Origin: Glandiceps talaboti
Taxonomy: Eukaryota > Hemichordata > Enteropneusta > Spengelidae
Reading direction: 5' to 3'
Assembly: GCF_964340395.1 (NCBI RefSeq)
Contig: NC_135556.1
Span: forward strand, 649,501-713,500
Length of the DNA stretch: 64,000 nucleotides
Below, one piece after another: positions 46,101 through 60,900 of the stretch; the stretch's first letter is position 1; the number at the start of each line of letters is the position of its first letter. The position numbers and the translations under genes were made by a program. The notes under the pieces are model-generated. The model saw only the letters and a list, made by a program, of their open reading frames with translations, did no database searches and was not told where the DNA came from.

Positions 46101-49100
46101 CCTATGTTATCACTGACTGTAGGCTTTTGAATTCATTGTGTCAAAGCTGCAAGAAATGTTCAAATGTACTCGGTAAACGACCACTCCCGAGGTGTACTTT
46201 GGTTCAAATCATGAGCTAAACATTCATGCCCCTCCCCTTTCAAACGATCAGAATTTCCATGTCCCTCCCCCTTAAAACCTCCAATTTGTTGCCCTCCCCC
46301 CCATTTGTCCTCAGACCCCCTGCCATAAATTCAGAACTGAAATACTCTTCGTAATCTCTTGATAGCAGGCCTCAATTCTGTGATTATGTCGTGAATTCGA
46401 AGTCACATATCTATGAGCATTTGGGTCATCCCGAACCAAAGCACTATATTACAACCGCAGTGCCATTCTCAGTACCTAGATCAGAGTTGGAATGTATAGG
46501 GCAGAGGTACATTCTTCGTTTTTAGTCCGTCTGTTTTTCGAGGTGTTGTGCATTGAGGGTCCAACTCTCATGATATATATTCTAATTTCTACAACTATTC
46601 CACAGGACACAATCATTTTCAATATAACTTTTAATTCTTGAGAATGCGCTCGGTCCATTTTTCCCCATTGGTCCAGGACAATCTGATTAAAATCTGATGT
46701 GGTGAAAGCAGCTAAATGCTTTATTTATCTCTATTTCCATACTTTGTGTCGCTTGCATTTGTTCCAAGTGATCGCCGCCTGCGTGGGAAACATCACAAAA
46801 CGATGGAAATAGAGGTAAATAAAGCATTTAGCTGCTTTCACCACATCAGATTTTAGTGAGATTGGGTCCAGGAATACTAGTATTGATGGGAATGGTGTTT
46901 CTGTCCTTTATTATCTTTAAAAAAACATTTATACACTGGAAACAATTGATGTATTTACCACTTGACATGATCAGATATAGTGCTGGTCGCGAAGTTGAAA
47001 TAGCCGCCAAGAGTGTGCTGAGGATTGTGGGATATATAATCACTTTCCGTCATGCAGTCCAACTTCCGTCAAGCAAAAAAAAGAAAGTTTTGTCCTCGCA
47101 TATTAATGTTTCGTCCCCAAACATTAATGTTGCATCCTGTGTTAAGTAAATCTCGTCAATAAGAAAAGGAGGTTGTATGGTGACAAATGTTGTTTCTGCA
47201 GTCAGAGTATAAGATTGTAATAGACTTAAATTCATATTCCGGCTTGACATTTAAATACTTTTTACACAAATTTAGAGTTTTTTCACGAAAACTTGGTGTA
47301 CTGCTCTAAGGAGTAATAGTTTGCAATGAGGTATTTTAAGTCTTGTTAGAAAACTTTAGAAAAAACTGTTCTAATGTTTCAAACATTGCACCAACAATTA
47401 AACATTTTATCCCACAACTTAAATGTTATCACTTGAAAATAAAGTTTGGGCCACACGAATAAAAATTTTCGTTTCGCAAATTAATTTTCTGCTCTGTAAA
47501 AAGAATTTATTTGTCACAGAAATTGTAGTTTTTTGCTTTGATATTTCTATATTGACCCAGGAAATTAATGTTTTGTCATATGAAATAAAAGTGTTATCCT
47601 TTTATTAAATATTTTGCCTTCAAAAATCAATTATTTATAGCACAAATTTAGTTTTCGTCTGTCACCTGTGGGCAACCGTAGATAGCAACAACCAAATGAT
47701 CACATATATTGCAACGATAACAACAAGGATTAATAGACAAATAAATATTCAAAAAAAATGTATGCAAATATTCAATCAAGTTTACATTTGTGTTACAACA
47801 CCATTGGCGCTGTATTTCATACATTCTAATACATCACACAACCATGACTGGTGGCAATTCTCTGTAAACATCCATTGTGGGGGGGGGGGGGGGGTTGAGT
47901 CATCTGCGATGACTGCTTGTTTGAAAACAACTTTAGAAAGTTGACAGTGATTGGTTTAATTTGAAAAAGTGTATAGCCGTTACAAGGTTGACACTAATTG
48001 GTTTTAATTTGGGCACAAATTTGATGCCTTTAGAGAGTTAATACTGATTGGTTGGTTGCAATTGAAAACAAATGTGAAGTCGTAATATGGTTGATACTGA
48101 TTAGATTAATTTGTAAAAGTGACATTAGTACCTTACTGTTTATGTTTATTGTTATATTATATATTCAAAGTATGAAAAAAAAGTGAAACGGTGTAAATGA
48201 AGTGTGTTGATTAAAAGTTTGTGTTTCTTTGCTTGCAGTATTTATCTGCTCTAAGACCACCAGTGGATGACACAATAGAAGCTTTTGATCCAAATAATCC
48301 CGATAAGAGTGCAGACGATGACAGCTGTAAGGAAAAGATAGATGTACAGGAATGGAGACAGGTAAAGTTCTGATTTTTTTTCATTATAAAAATATTGCAA
48401 ATGGTCAAGATTCTCCCCATGCTGGTCAGTGCTGGTCAGCACCAACCTCTACTTGTAAACTATAACCTGAGTAATGAGCTAAATTATGTAAGTTATGATT
48501 GTATGACTGGGGTTTTTGGTCTCCCGAAGAAGGATTACTATGGGCTCCTCCTCTCTGTCCATCCATACATGTGACTATCTGTCTGTGTGTGTGTCCGTAA
48601 TATCTTATTTCATTCAAACCAGGCATAAAGATGACATGATCCTATAGGCCAGATGCACATCACTTTGTTTTAAGACATACACAAATTATCCCGGGTTCAC
48701 TGATGGTGCACTGCTCTGATTTTAAAATGTGATCATCTGATGTCACTTGCCAATGGTTCTCATCCAAACAACAGCCAACATTAGCTGACTTCCTTTGGAT
48801 ATATAAAGGTTTTTATACAGTTTTTAGCTCCCGTATGGGACGTAATGTCATGGTGATGTCTGTCTGTCTGTCTGCAGATATTTTGTTCCACTGATATCTC
48901 AAAAAGTACTGAAGCAAATGTTCCGCAATATACTATGTGGCATTGTCAGGCTGTAACTTAGCGCTGATTAGTTTTTGTTGTGAGTGGCTTCCATAATTAA
49001 TGATAATTTGCATAATTAATGATTTCACATGTGGGGCTATATCAGTTTAAACGAACATACCTTCATTTGCATATGTTAATGAGAATTTCTTTCAAATAAA

Positions 49101-51918
49101 TGTTGTGAGGGTGCCAGATGGTTGACCGTTACAGCCAGAGTTTTCATGGTCAATTCCGCCTATGTAGAGTAACCATAGTACTTGGAATGTCTATGGATAT
49201 TCGTGTCTTTCAGGTAAGTTTATGTCATGAATTTTTTTGCAGTTCTGAGTGGTACTTTTTGTTTTATGGTCGTATTTTTCGATCTCAATGGTCACTCAGT
49301 ATAGCAGTATATTTTATGGTGCAAATACATGCGCCCTCGATTCGAGTAAAAAGTTTCACTTTCCTGGACAGTCTAGTAGTCAATCTGTTTTTGATCTCTT
49401 CTGAGGCCTTCAGAACCTAAGATGGCCAACCTTTGAGGGCATCACCGATCGATCAGTAAGACGACTATGTTGTTTAGGTGCATCAGAAATCCGAATTTAC
49501 CCAGGTCACAGTGGTTTATACAAACCACCTGGTTTCTCTTGTTTACTTATTAGAAAAGGTGACTGTAGTTAGTGGTCGATTTTCCTCGAATTAAAGCTAT
49601 TTTCTGTATTGACGTCGATGTTGGCATTGTTTTCCCATGCATTGCTTACACTGTGTTACGCAGCTGTACACATATGTTTGGGCAGGTTATGGCAGCCTAG
49701 ATGTCACATTTTTTCCCTGTCCTATGCATACTTTCAGATCGATTCTGTTGTCTTTGTTCTATTGTCATTGCATGTTGACAGCTTTATTTCATTTCTTTCT
49801 TGCTCTTTTCTTGGTTTTACAGCTTACAGAAAAATTTATAAATTTGACTTCACAATTCTGGTTCATGTTCTTGTAATCAACTGTTTGTTGGTTATTTTTG
49901 TACAGCTGTTACGGACTTTAGACTTTATTATATTTCGTTCCCGTTCTTGTTATAACAAATGACACATCAGCTGTAAGTTTGCTATATATTCTGTATATAG
50001 TAACTAGACTAAGTGTATTCGTCACATGTTCTGTTGCTCCATGATTCTGAGTGTCTTGTCAGTCTGCTTTGCTGAGGTCAATACTCAGAAAATTGTGACC
50101 TTTATTTATTGTTTTTATTAGACAGTTGGATTCTGTATGTCTTTTATTTTGACCAGAAATTTTACTTTTTTAAGTTGTTTGTTAAGCCATTCTTATTTCT
50201 TCTAAATGACACCGTGCTTGTAAAAATTTTCTTTGATACTGGAAAGGAAGCCAGCAAAAATTTGTTACAACTTACAAGACACATAGGAACCCAAACTACT
50301 TGGTTCAAATGTCCAACCACAGTCATCTTGGAGTCAGTAAATATTGAAGATTACAAGTTAAATTTCTCTATATTTGACTGTCAAATCTGTAATTGTGGGT
50401 TCATGCTTTGGTGCATGCTCTGGTGATCAGCTATAGCTATTGCAAAAGTGTGACCCATGTTCACTTTGGAGCTCTTTCATTTTTTTTTTCTTTCTGGTTA
50501 TACTCGAGAAGTAGTGACCATTCTTTCTTTAATACTTTGTTTATTCAGTTTCTTCTAAATCCAAGTACTTCATATTTGTGACTTGTTGGTCACCACTTGT
50601 ATATATTTCTCATGTATCATTTTGGTGATAAACAGTGAAACAACTTGGTGAACTTCATTTTATTGATGGCAGCCAGGTTTTCAGGTTTTTGTGTCCTGAT
50701 GATCTGTTGCTAAACTTTCAAAAGATAAAGCTTGCCCTATACTTTAAAGGAGTGCTAACTAGTGTTACTGGTAGTTGATACCAGTTTTAACATTGTCATA
50801 GTATTTTGAATTGCTTCCTCTTGAGGGTTAATGTTTTCCAAGTTTAGTTATAGTTTCTAAATTTATATTTTCTCTCTTACTTGCAGGACCCTGATCATAC
50901 AAAAATTATTATAATTGCTGTGATGTCCTGAGAACTCCATTCGTATACAAATTTGTTCTATTTTGTTCTCTTCTGTCATATTTTGCCATTATGCCAGTAT
51001 TGATGAAAAAAATCAAATGCAGTGAAAATCCTACAAGTGAACTAAATTCTGTTTGTATACATATCTCTTCTCAAAGTTTACACAGTGTAAACATCAAGAG
51101 AAGAGATATGTATATCAACTATTTGTTCTTACTGTTAAGGCAAACATGCTCAATTTGAAAATTTACAGCTTCAGGTTTACTTTACATGGTGAATTCCTCC
51201 ATAATAAATTCTGTGGCCACTAATAGGTGCCAAAATAGCTGACATAGCATTCCAAGAACTGGAAAGTTGCATTATTGAAATCTACACGAATAAAATATCA
51301 CATGTTTTAGGGATGATGTATTCTGTTTCATCATATTTTGTGGCACTCAAGTTGAACTAGATAATCTTGAGTGAAAAAATGCACCAAATGCATCCAACTT
51401 TTAAATTTCGTGGGAAAGCTCAGATACGGAAGTAACATATCTTGATCTTAAAATCCACAAAGGTGAACGACACCAACAACAAAAACTATTGGATATCAAA
51501 ACTGATGTTAAACAAATGGACGCATTCCAATATTTACACAGGCAATCATGCCACCAAGACTTATTTTTTAAAGGGGTCAGACGATCAGATATATGCGAAC
51601 ATGTAGTAATAAAAAAGAATTTCAAAATAGTGAAAAAAACTACACAGAAATGATCTCAAGTTGTGAAATTGCAATGCTGATAGTAATTTTCCAATATTGT
51701 TTATTGTAATCGGTTTGACCACTTGTTTCTGGGCAACCATGCTTTATGGTAATCTGTTTGACCCTGGTTTCTGTGGCAACCATGCTTTTAAGTAATAATA
51801 ACCTTTTAGCACATCTGAACTGAGGTTCAGTAGTGCCAGGGACGTATAATCTGTTTATACGTCCCTGGTAGTGCTATAGGGATCGCCCGGCGTCTGTCTG
51901 TCTGTCTGGCTGTGTGTG

Positions 51919-51955
<37 letters not shown>

Positions 51956-54900
51956 AATTTAAAGTCAAAAACTGCTGAACCGATTGCCATGATATTTGGA
52001 GGGCTCATTACCTCGGGTATCTAGTTGGGAAATCAAAATGATCTTACCACTGGTTTGTGATTTGGGTCAAAAAACTTAAACTCAAAAACTACTGGGCAGA
52101 TTGGGCTGAAATCTGGGTGAAACATTCTTCAGGGTGTTTTTACTAAGAATTGTTCATGATATGATGGTCCCATAAGTGATATGCAAATTAGGGCTAAAAA
52201 TGTGTCTTTTTGGTCAAAAATCTATAATTCCAAAACCACTGAGCAGATTGGGCTGAAATTTAATGGGAATGCATCTAGGGATGTATGGACGAAGAAATAT
52301 CAAGCATACAATGATTCCATGAGTGATATACAAATTAGGTGTAAAAATGTTCATTTTTGATCAAAAAATATCTCAAAAAGTACTTGGTCAGTGAGTCTGA
52401 AACTTGGTGAGATGTTTGTGAAAGTGTTATTCTGCAGATTTTCTTCAAAACATTTTGACAAATTGGCCCTAGCAACCATGACCATGCCCTTAGCAACAAC
52501 AAAATGCCAGTATACTTTGCGAAAATAACATCATTTGGTAGGTGAGTCAACATTAAAAAATGTATGTAATTATCCCTAGCAACCATGGCCATGCCCATAG
52601 CAACAGCCAAACAATTATATCACAAAGATAACAGATTCTTTAGACTACTAAATAAACATTCGAAAAGTAAACAAATGTGCCTAGCAACTAGACTATGCCC
52701 ATAGCAACAACCAGTATATTGCAAAGATAGCAGGGCTGGTTCGGCAACTGGATAATCATTCAGTAAATGAACACCTACACTTAGTATTGATCAGCAGGTG
52801 GATAAACATTTTAAAAAACTATACAGTTGTGCTACAACACTATTGGTGCTATTTTTGAGTTTAAGTCGTCCACACACACACTCACAGACAAACAGATGGA
52901 CAGACACCACACCACGCCTATAGCACTACTGAATCTATCAATTCAGTTGTGCTAAAACGAGAGCAGGTACATGTATTTGCCAAGGGTTCACCTTATCCAT
53001 CTCCTTCAGCACATGACATAAAAATTAATCAAACAGCAAAGCTAATTTGACTGATAGGTCACCAGTCAATGACATTTCTTTTCACATCAGGTGTTAGACA
53101 TACTCTGGAGTGACCCAAAGAACCAAGAAGGCTGCAGACCAAACACATTTCGTGGTGGTGGGAGTTATTTTGGGCCTGATGTCACTAAGAAAGTACTATC
53201 AAAACACAATCTTGACCTCCTTATACGATCTCATGAATGTAAACACGAAGGTTATGAGTATACTCATGATGGTCTTGTAAGTATATATTTGCATATCTTT
53301 TGTTTAAAATAGATAATTAAACCTTAAGGTGCTGTAGACTTTTCATGCAAAAGACCCCCTAGGCCAAGGACTTTTTCAACTACAGAGTTGAATTTACATT
53401 GATCAACTTTAACTTGAAGGGTGTAATAAAACATAGAATCAGTCCTATTTTTTCCTTATCCACACATTACATATATATTGTAAAATGAATAAGCTACTCA
53501 GATATGGGGTGAAGATGTGAAAATTGGACTTAAAAAGGCCATTTTTGTATAAAAGATGGTATTTATTTTTTTAAATGTATGTTATGTAATCATCTAGGCA
53601 GCACTAATTGTAACAGAAAATCATTCATGGATTATTTTTCCATTTCAAAGAGGTTATAATAAACATTGGTGCTTCCATTAAGGTAAATGGCAATACATTT
53701 GCATAATGTAAACAAATAAAAAATAGTAGCTGGGAATTTGATCTTTCACATGTCATTTCCTCAAAGTGTCACACTGTGGCTCCTGAAACCATCTCTTTAT
53801 TTTTCAGACAATCCTCTGCATGTTTGAAAAAAAAAATCCATTTTTAACACAACTGAACTGATAAGGTTCAGTAGTGCTATAGGCTTGGCAAAGTGTCTGT
53901 GTGTCTGTGTGTGTGTGTGTGTGTGTGTAAACAACTTAAAGTCAAAAACCACCATGATATTGCCATGATATTTGGTGGGTGTATTACCTTGGTTGTTTAG
54001 TTGGGAAATTGTTCAAATCAAAATGATCTTACCACCGATGTGTGATTTGGGTCAAAAAATGTTATTTTTGGTCAAAAAACTAAAAAAATACTGGGCAGAT
54101 CAGTCTGAAATTTGGTGGGAACACTTTTAGGGGTGTTTACATTAAGAATTGTTCATTACATGATTCCTTCAGTGATATGCAAATTAGGGCTAAAAATGTG
54201 TCTTTTTGGTAAAAAAATATTTAATTCCAAAACCACTGAGCAAATTGGGCTGAAATTAAATGGAGATGCATCTGGGGATGTATAGATGAAGAAATTGTTA
54301 TTCTGCACATTTTCTTCAAACATTTTGACAAAATTGGCCCTAGCGACCATGACCACACCTTAGCAACAACCAAATGGCAGTATATTTTGGTCAAATAACA
54401 ACATCTGGTAGGCAAAAGAGTAAACATTCAAAAAATGTATGCAAATACCCTAGCAACCATGACCACGCCCATAGCAACAGCCAGACGGTCGTATATTTCA
54501 CAAAGATAACGGATTGATAGACAATTGAATAAACGTTCAAAAAATGTATGTAAATTGCCTAGCAACAAGACCACACCCATAGCAACAGCCAAATAATCAC
54601 ACATATTGCAAAGATGACAACAAGAATAGAAAGACAAATGAATAAACATTCAAAAAATGTATGCAAATGTGCCTAGCAACAAGACCACGCCCATAGCAAC
54701 AGCCAAATTATCACTTTTATTGCAAAGATAACAACAGGGATTAATAGACAATTGATTAAACATTCAAAAAATGTATGTAAATTTGCCTAGCAACAAGACC
54801 ACGCCCATAACAACAGCCAAATAATCCCATATATTTCAAAGATAGCAACAGGAATAGAAAGACAAACGAATAAACATTCAAAAAATGTATGTAAATTGCC

Positions 54901-57900
54901 AAGCAACAAGACCACGCCCATAGCAACAGCCAGATGATCACATATATTGCAAAGATAACAACGGGGATTAATAGACAATTTAATAAACATTCAAAAAATG
55001 TATGTAAATATACGTAGCAACAAGACCACGCCCATGGCAACAGCCAAATGATCACGTATATTGCAAAGATAATATCAGGAATTCATACACAAGTGAACAA
55101 AAACATACAAAAATGTATGTAAATATATCTAACAACATGACCACGCCCATAGCAACAGCCAAATGATAGCATATATCGTAAAGATAGCAACATGGTTGGA
55201 TAGGCAACTAGATAGTCATTCACCAATTGAACACTTATTGTTAGCATGGACTACCATATGGATAAACATTTTTAAAAACTGTACAGTTGTGCTACAACGC
55301 CATTGGCAGTATTTTTTAATGATGGTTTTATATTTGTTTACATTTCAGGTTTTGACAGTGTTCTCAGCATCAAATTACTATGAACAAGGTAGCAATAAAG
55401 GGGCTTACATTAAAATGGATACGGATTTGACTCCACGATTTGTGCAGTATAGTTCTACTAAAACTACAAGAAAATTGACAGCAAAACAGAGGTATAGTTA
55501 AAACTTAAACAGTGTAATCATGACTCCTTCATCTTCACAACCTAAGGCAATTTCTAAATCTTGTTCCAAACCAAGGTTGCAAGTATGTCATTTAAAAAGG
55601 AGAAGGCCACCCAAAGATACAATTGTTCAACTAAGTGTCTTTAATCAATATGTATGTAATTTTTTTCACATAAAATCAAATGTATTAAAGTTTTAGAACT
55701 TGAAGTTGGGTTAGATAAGTATGTTGAGCTGAATTCAAATCTGTCATTTCACTGCAAAGGATCTTGGGGAAATTGTTAACCATTTATTAGTACCCATAAT
55801 AGAAAGCACTCCACATATTACATGACTGAAATCAGGTGTGGAATGAAAAACAGCAAATATATAAAATTTACTGGAAAGTTTGACATTATGATAATTGAAA
55901 TGCAGTAAGTGGTACAAATCAATAGTCAAATACTTTCTCAATCAATACAAGTGAACTTGTTCTTTCAGTGAATTTCTCCTTTGAAGGCCAACTTGGTGAC
56001 TTTTTAGCCCCCAACAAAGGGGCTATTATATTGGGTTCTGTCTGTCCACCTTTCCATCCATCCCTGCTTTCACCCTTATATCTCTGGCATGCACCAACTG
56101 ATTCAATCAAATCTGATACAAAGGTAACATGCTATTTTAGGCATATACACATCAGTTGGTTTTATGACTGAATCAAATATGGCCACATGGTGGCCATATT
56201 TGTTGTTTGTATGTTTTCCCTCATATCTCTGGCTTGCACCAACCGGTTTCAACCAAACCTTGCACAAAGGTATTATGTTATGTGAGGCATATGTACATTA
56301 CTTTTTTGTGACTGGATCAAATAAAGCTGAATGACGGCCATATTTGTGTTAAATTTCACAATGTATAACTTTGTTTGTGTAATACGTAGTGACTCCATTC
56401 AAGTGCCTACACCCATAATATCAAATATGAGCTTTCTTTCAAGACTTTGACATCTGACCTTTTGGTTTTCTATATAGCTTTTTGAATCAAGAATTTGAAG
56501 TGATATTGTTTTTATCATCACTTGGGTTTGAACATGTGAGCCATATTCAAATTACTTAATTCATGACTTTGACCTTCATAGCGAAATGGCGACCACAAGC
56601 ACATTTTGCCTGTTATCTCCAAGTGTTTGATACCTATGAACACCATTCAAGTCTCTACCCTTACATTATCAATGATCAGCATTCTAATGACACCATGACC
56701 TTTGACCTTGACAAACATTTTCAAGGTGAAGAAAGAGAAAGGGTTGCATTCTTGCTAATTATACTGAAAACCAAACACTACACTTTTGAAAACCCAACCT
56801 TACACTTGTTTTGCATCCCTGGAAAGACCAACAAAGCATTTCCATGTTAAAATTGCCAAAACGCTAATCATCTTACCAAATACAACACACAAGTTGGAGT
56901 CTGTGTCCTCGACTTGAGGCTTGTAAGTTACTTACTCTTTTAGCTGAGCGGAGCTTAAAGGTTATTTGATCTTACGTCGTTGTCCATCCATCAACTTTTC
57001 TACTTTCATCTCCTCCACTAAAACTGCAAGGTCAATTGACCTGAAATTTGGTTCACCCTCATATCTCTAGCATGCACAGCTGACATATTAAAAGGTAACA
57101 TACAATGTGAGACATGCACAGTACTTTGTTTTCCAAATCAAATATGGCCAAATGGTAGCCATATTTGTTTTTGTGTGTTTAATTGACCTCATAATATCTC
57201 TGAAATATATCAACTGATTTCAACTAAACCTGGCATAAAGGTAACATACTATTTGAGACATATGCACCCTACTTTCTTTTGTGACCCAATCAAATATGTC
57301 CACATTGTGGCTATATTTGTTGTTAAATTTCACAATGTGCATCATAACTTTGGATGTATAATACGTAATGACTCCATTCAAGTGCCTACACCCGTATTAT
57401 CAAATATCAGCTTGCTTTTAAGACCTTTGACCTGGAAAGCCCTTTTCAAGGATTCGCCCAACTTTGTGTCAATGAAAAACTGAAAGACATACGGGTAAAA
57501 ATTTCAAAATCTACAAATAAAATTTGCTGTGTGCTTTTTTGTGTGTGTTCCTCAGTTTGAGTATTGTGGAGGAGTCTGCATTGAGAGACCTGAGGTATAA
57601 GGTAATTGCTAACAAGTCTACACTCATGCAAGAATTCAAAAAGTTGGACCAGAAGAACACAGGTATGGTTGTTCTCTTGTTCTCGTTTAATCTTTATTAT
57701 CAAAATTTCAGTTATCATATATATGAAGTACAATTTGAACACATATTGAATACTGTAATATGATGTTATGCGATGTGATACCATATGCACAGCAGACAGC
57801 AAACTTATAACTGATTAATCAATCAAGCGAGTGAGCGCAAGTGAGTGAGTGATCGATCAATTGATTGATTGATTAATTTGTGTAGTGAACTAATACTTAT

Positions 57901-60900
57901 TATTTGTGTGATCAATTAACTGATTCATTTTTGTGGTGATTGTTTAGGAGAATACTACAAGAGTAATACGGTACTAATAAATACTATAAGAGTAATACAG
58001 TACTAATGAATACTACAAGAGTAATACGGTACTAATGAATTCTACAAGAGTAATACAGTACTAATGAATACATCAAGAGTAATACAGTACTAATGAATAC
58101 TACAAGAGTAATACAGTACTAATGAATACTATAAGAGTAATACAGTACTAATGAATACTATAAGAGTAATACAGTACTAATGAATTCTACAAGAGTAATA
58201 CAGTACTAATGAATACTACAAGAGTAATACAGTACTAATGAATACTATAAGAGTAATACAGTACTAATGAATATAATAAGAGTAATTCGGTACTAATGAA
58301 TACTATAAGAGTTATACAGTACTAATGAATACTATAAGAGATATACAGTACTAATGAATACTATAAGAGTTATACAGTACTAATGAATACTACAAGAGTA
58401 ATACAATACTAATGAATACTTCAAGAGTAATACAGTACTAATGAATACTACAAGAGTAATACAGTACTAATGAATACTATAAGAGTAATACAGTACTAAT
58501 GAATACTACAAGAGTAATACAGTACTAATGAATACTACAAGAGTAATACAGTACTAATGAATACTACAAGAGTAATACAGTACTAATGAATACTATAAGA
58601 GTAATACAGTACTAATGAATTCTACAAGAGTAATACAGTACTAATGAATACTACAAGAGTAATACAGTACTAATGAATACTATAAGAGTAATACAGTACC
58701 AATGAATATAATAAGAGTAATTCGGTACTAATGAATACTATAAGAGTTATACAGTACTAATGAATACTATAAGAGATATACAGTACTAATGAATACTATA
58801 AGAGTAATACAGTACTAATGAATACTACAAGAGTAATACAATACTAATGAATACTTCAAGAGTAATACAGTACTAATGAATACTATAAGAGTTATACAGT
58901 ACTAATGAATACTACAAGAGTAATACAATACTAATGAATACTTCAAGAGTAATACAGTACTAATGAATACTACAAGAGTAATACAGTACTAATGAATACT
59001 ACAAGAGTAATACAGTACTAATGAATACTACAAGAGTAATACAGTACTAATGAATACTACAAGAGTAATACAGTACTAATGAATACTACAAGAGTAATAC
59101 AGTACTAATGAATACTACAAGAGTAATACAGTACTAATGAATACTTCAAGAGTAATACAGTACTAATGAATACTACAAGAGTAATACAGTACTAATGAAT
59201 ACTATAAGAGTAATACAGTACTAATGAATACTACAAGAGTAATACAGTACTAATGAATTCTACAAGAGTAATACAGTACAAATGAATACTACAAGAGTAA
59301 TACAGTACTAATGAATACTATAAGAGTAATACAGTACTAATGAATATAATAAGAGTAATTCGGTACTAATGAATACTATAAGAGATATACAGTACTAATG
59401 AATACTATAAGAGTTATACAGTACTAATGAATAATATAAGAGTAATAGAGTACTAATGAATATAATAAGAGTAATACAGTACTAATGAATACTATAAGAG
59501 ATATACAGTACTAATGAATACTATAAGAGTTATACAGTACTAATGAATAATATAAGAGTAATACAGTACTAATGAATACTATAAGAGTAATACAGTACTA
59601 ATGAATACTATAAGAGTTATACAGTAGTAATGAATACTATAAGTAATACGGTACTAATGAATACTACAAGAGTAATACAGTACAAATAAATACTATAAGA
59701 GTTATACAGTACTAATGTATACTGTAAGAGTAATACAGTACTAATGAATACTATAAGAGTAATACAGTACTAATGTATACTGTAAGAGTAATACAATACT
59801 AATGAATACTGTAAGAGTAATACAGTACTAATGAATACTATAAGAGTAATACAGTACTAATGTATACTGTAAGAGTAATACAATACTAATGAATACTTCA
59901 AGAGTAATTCGGTACTAATGTATACTGTAAGAGTAATACAGTACTAATGAATACTACAAGAGTAATACAGTACTAATGAATACAACAAGAGTAATACAGT
60001 ACTAATGAATACTACAAGAGTAATACAGTACTAATGTATACTGTAAGAGTAATACAGTACTAATGAATACTACAAGAGTAATACAGTACTAATGAATACT
60101 ACAAGAGTAATACAGTACTAATGTATACTGTAAGAGTAATACTGTACTAATGAATACTACAAGAGTAATACAGTACTAATGAATACTACAAGAGTAATAC
60201 AGTACTAATGAATACTATAAGAGTAATACAGTACTAATGAATACTACAAGATTAATACAGTACTAATGAATACTATAAGAGTAATACAGTACTAATGAAT
60301 ACTACAAGAGTAATACAGTACTAATGAATTCTACAAGAGTAATGCAGTACTAATGAATACTACAAGTACTACAAGAGTAATACAGTACTAATGAATACTA
60401 TAAGAGTAATACAGTACTAATGAATATAATAAGAGTAATTCGGTACTAATGAATACTATAAGAGATATACAGTACTAATGAATACTATAAGAGTTATACA
60501 GTACTAATGAATAATATAAGAGTAATACAGTACTAATGAATATAATAAGAGTAATACAGTACTAATGAATACTATAAGAGTTATACAGTAGTAATGAATA
60601 CTATAAGTAATACGGTACTAATGAATACTACAAGAGTAATACAGTACAAATAAATACTATAAGAGTTATACAGTACTAATGTATACTGTAAGAGTAATAC
60701 AGTACTAATTAATACTATAAGAGTAATACAGTACTAATGTATACTGTAAGAGTAATACAATACTAATGAATACTTCAAGAGTAATTCGGTACTAATGTAT
60801 ACTGTAAGAGTAATACAGTACTAATGTATACTGTAAGAGTAATACTGTACTAATGAATACTGTAAGAGTAATACAATACTAATGAATACTATAAGAGTAA

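Larger units (their letters stand above)
33180..47681. mobile_element. 14.5-kb unit bounded by long inverted repeats
   Basis: The left arm runs from 33180 (CTACGGCGGCCCACAGGTG) to about 34560. The right arm runs inverted from 47681 back to about 46040. The arms match through many landmarks, including GGGACGAAACATTAAT/inverse and the segment around 34100-34480. The right arm holds an extra ~300 bases around 46450-46750. The arms continue into TCTG/TGTA microsatellites. The spacer contains a candidate solo LTR, a G-run TIR element and a full Ty3/gypsy element. No transposase is visible. Confidence 0.75.

Noticed and set aside
49118-50581. Several hydrophobic open frames (possible membrane protein)
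   Set aside because: Overlapping frames in T-rich intron sequence, no consistent splice model or family match.
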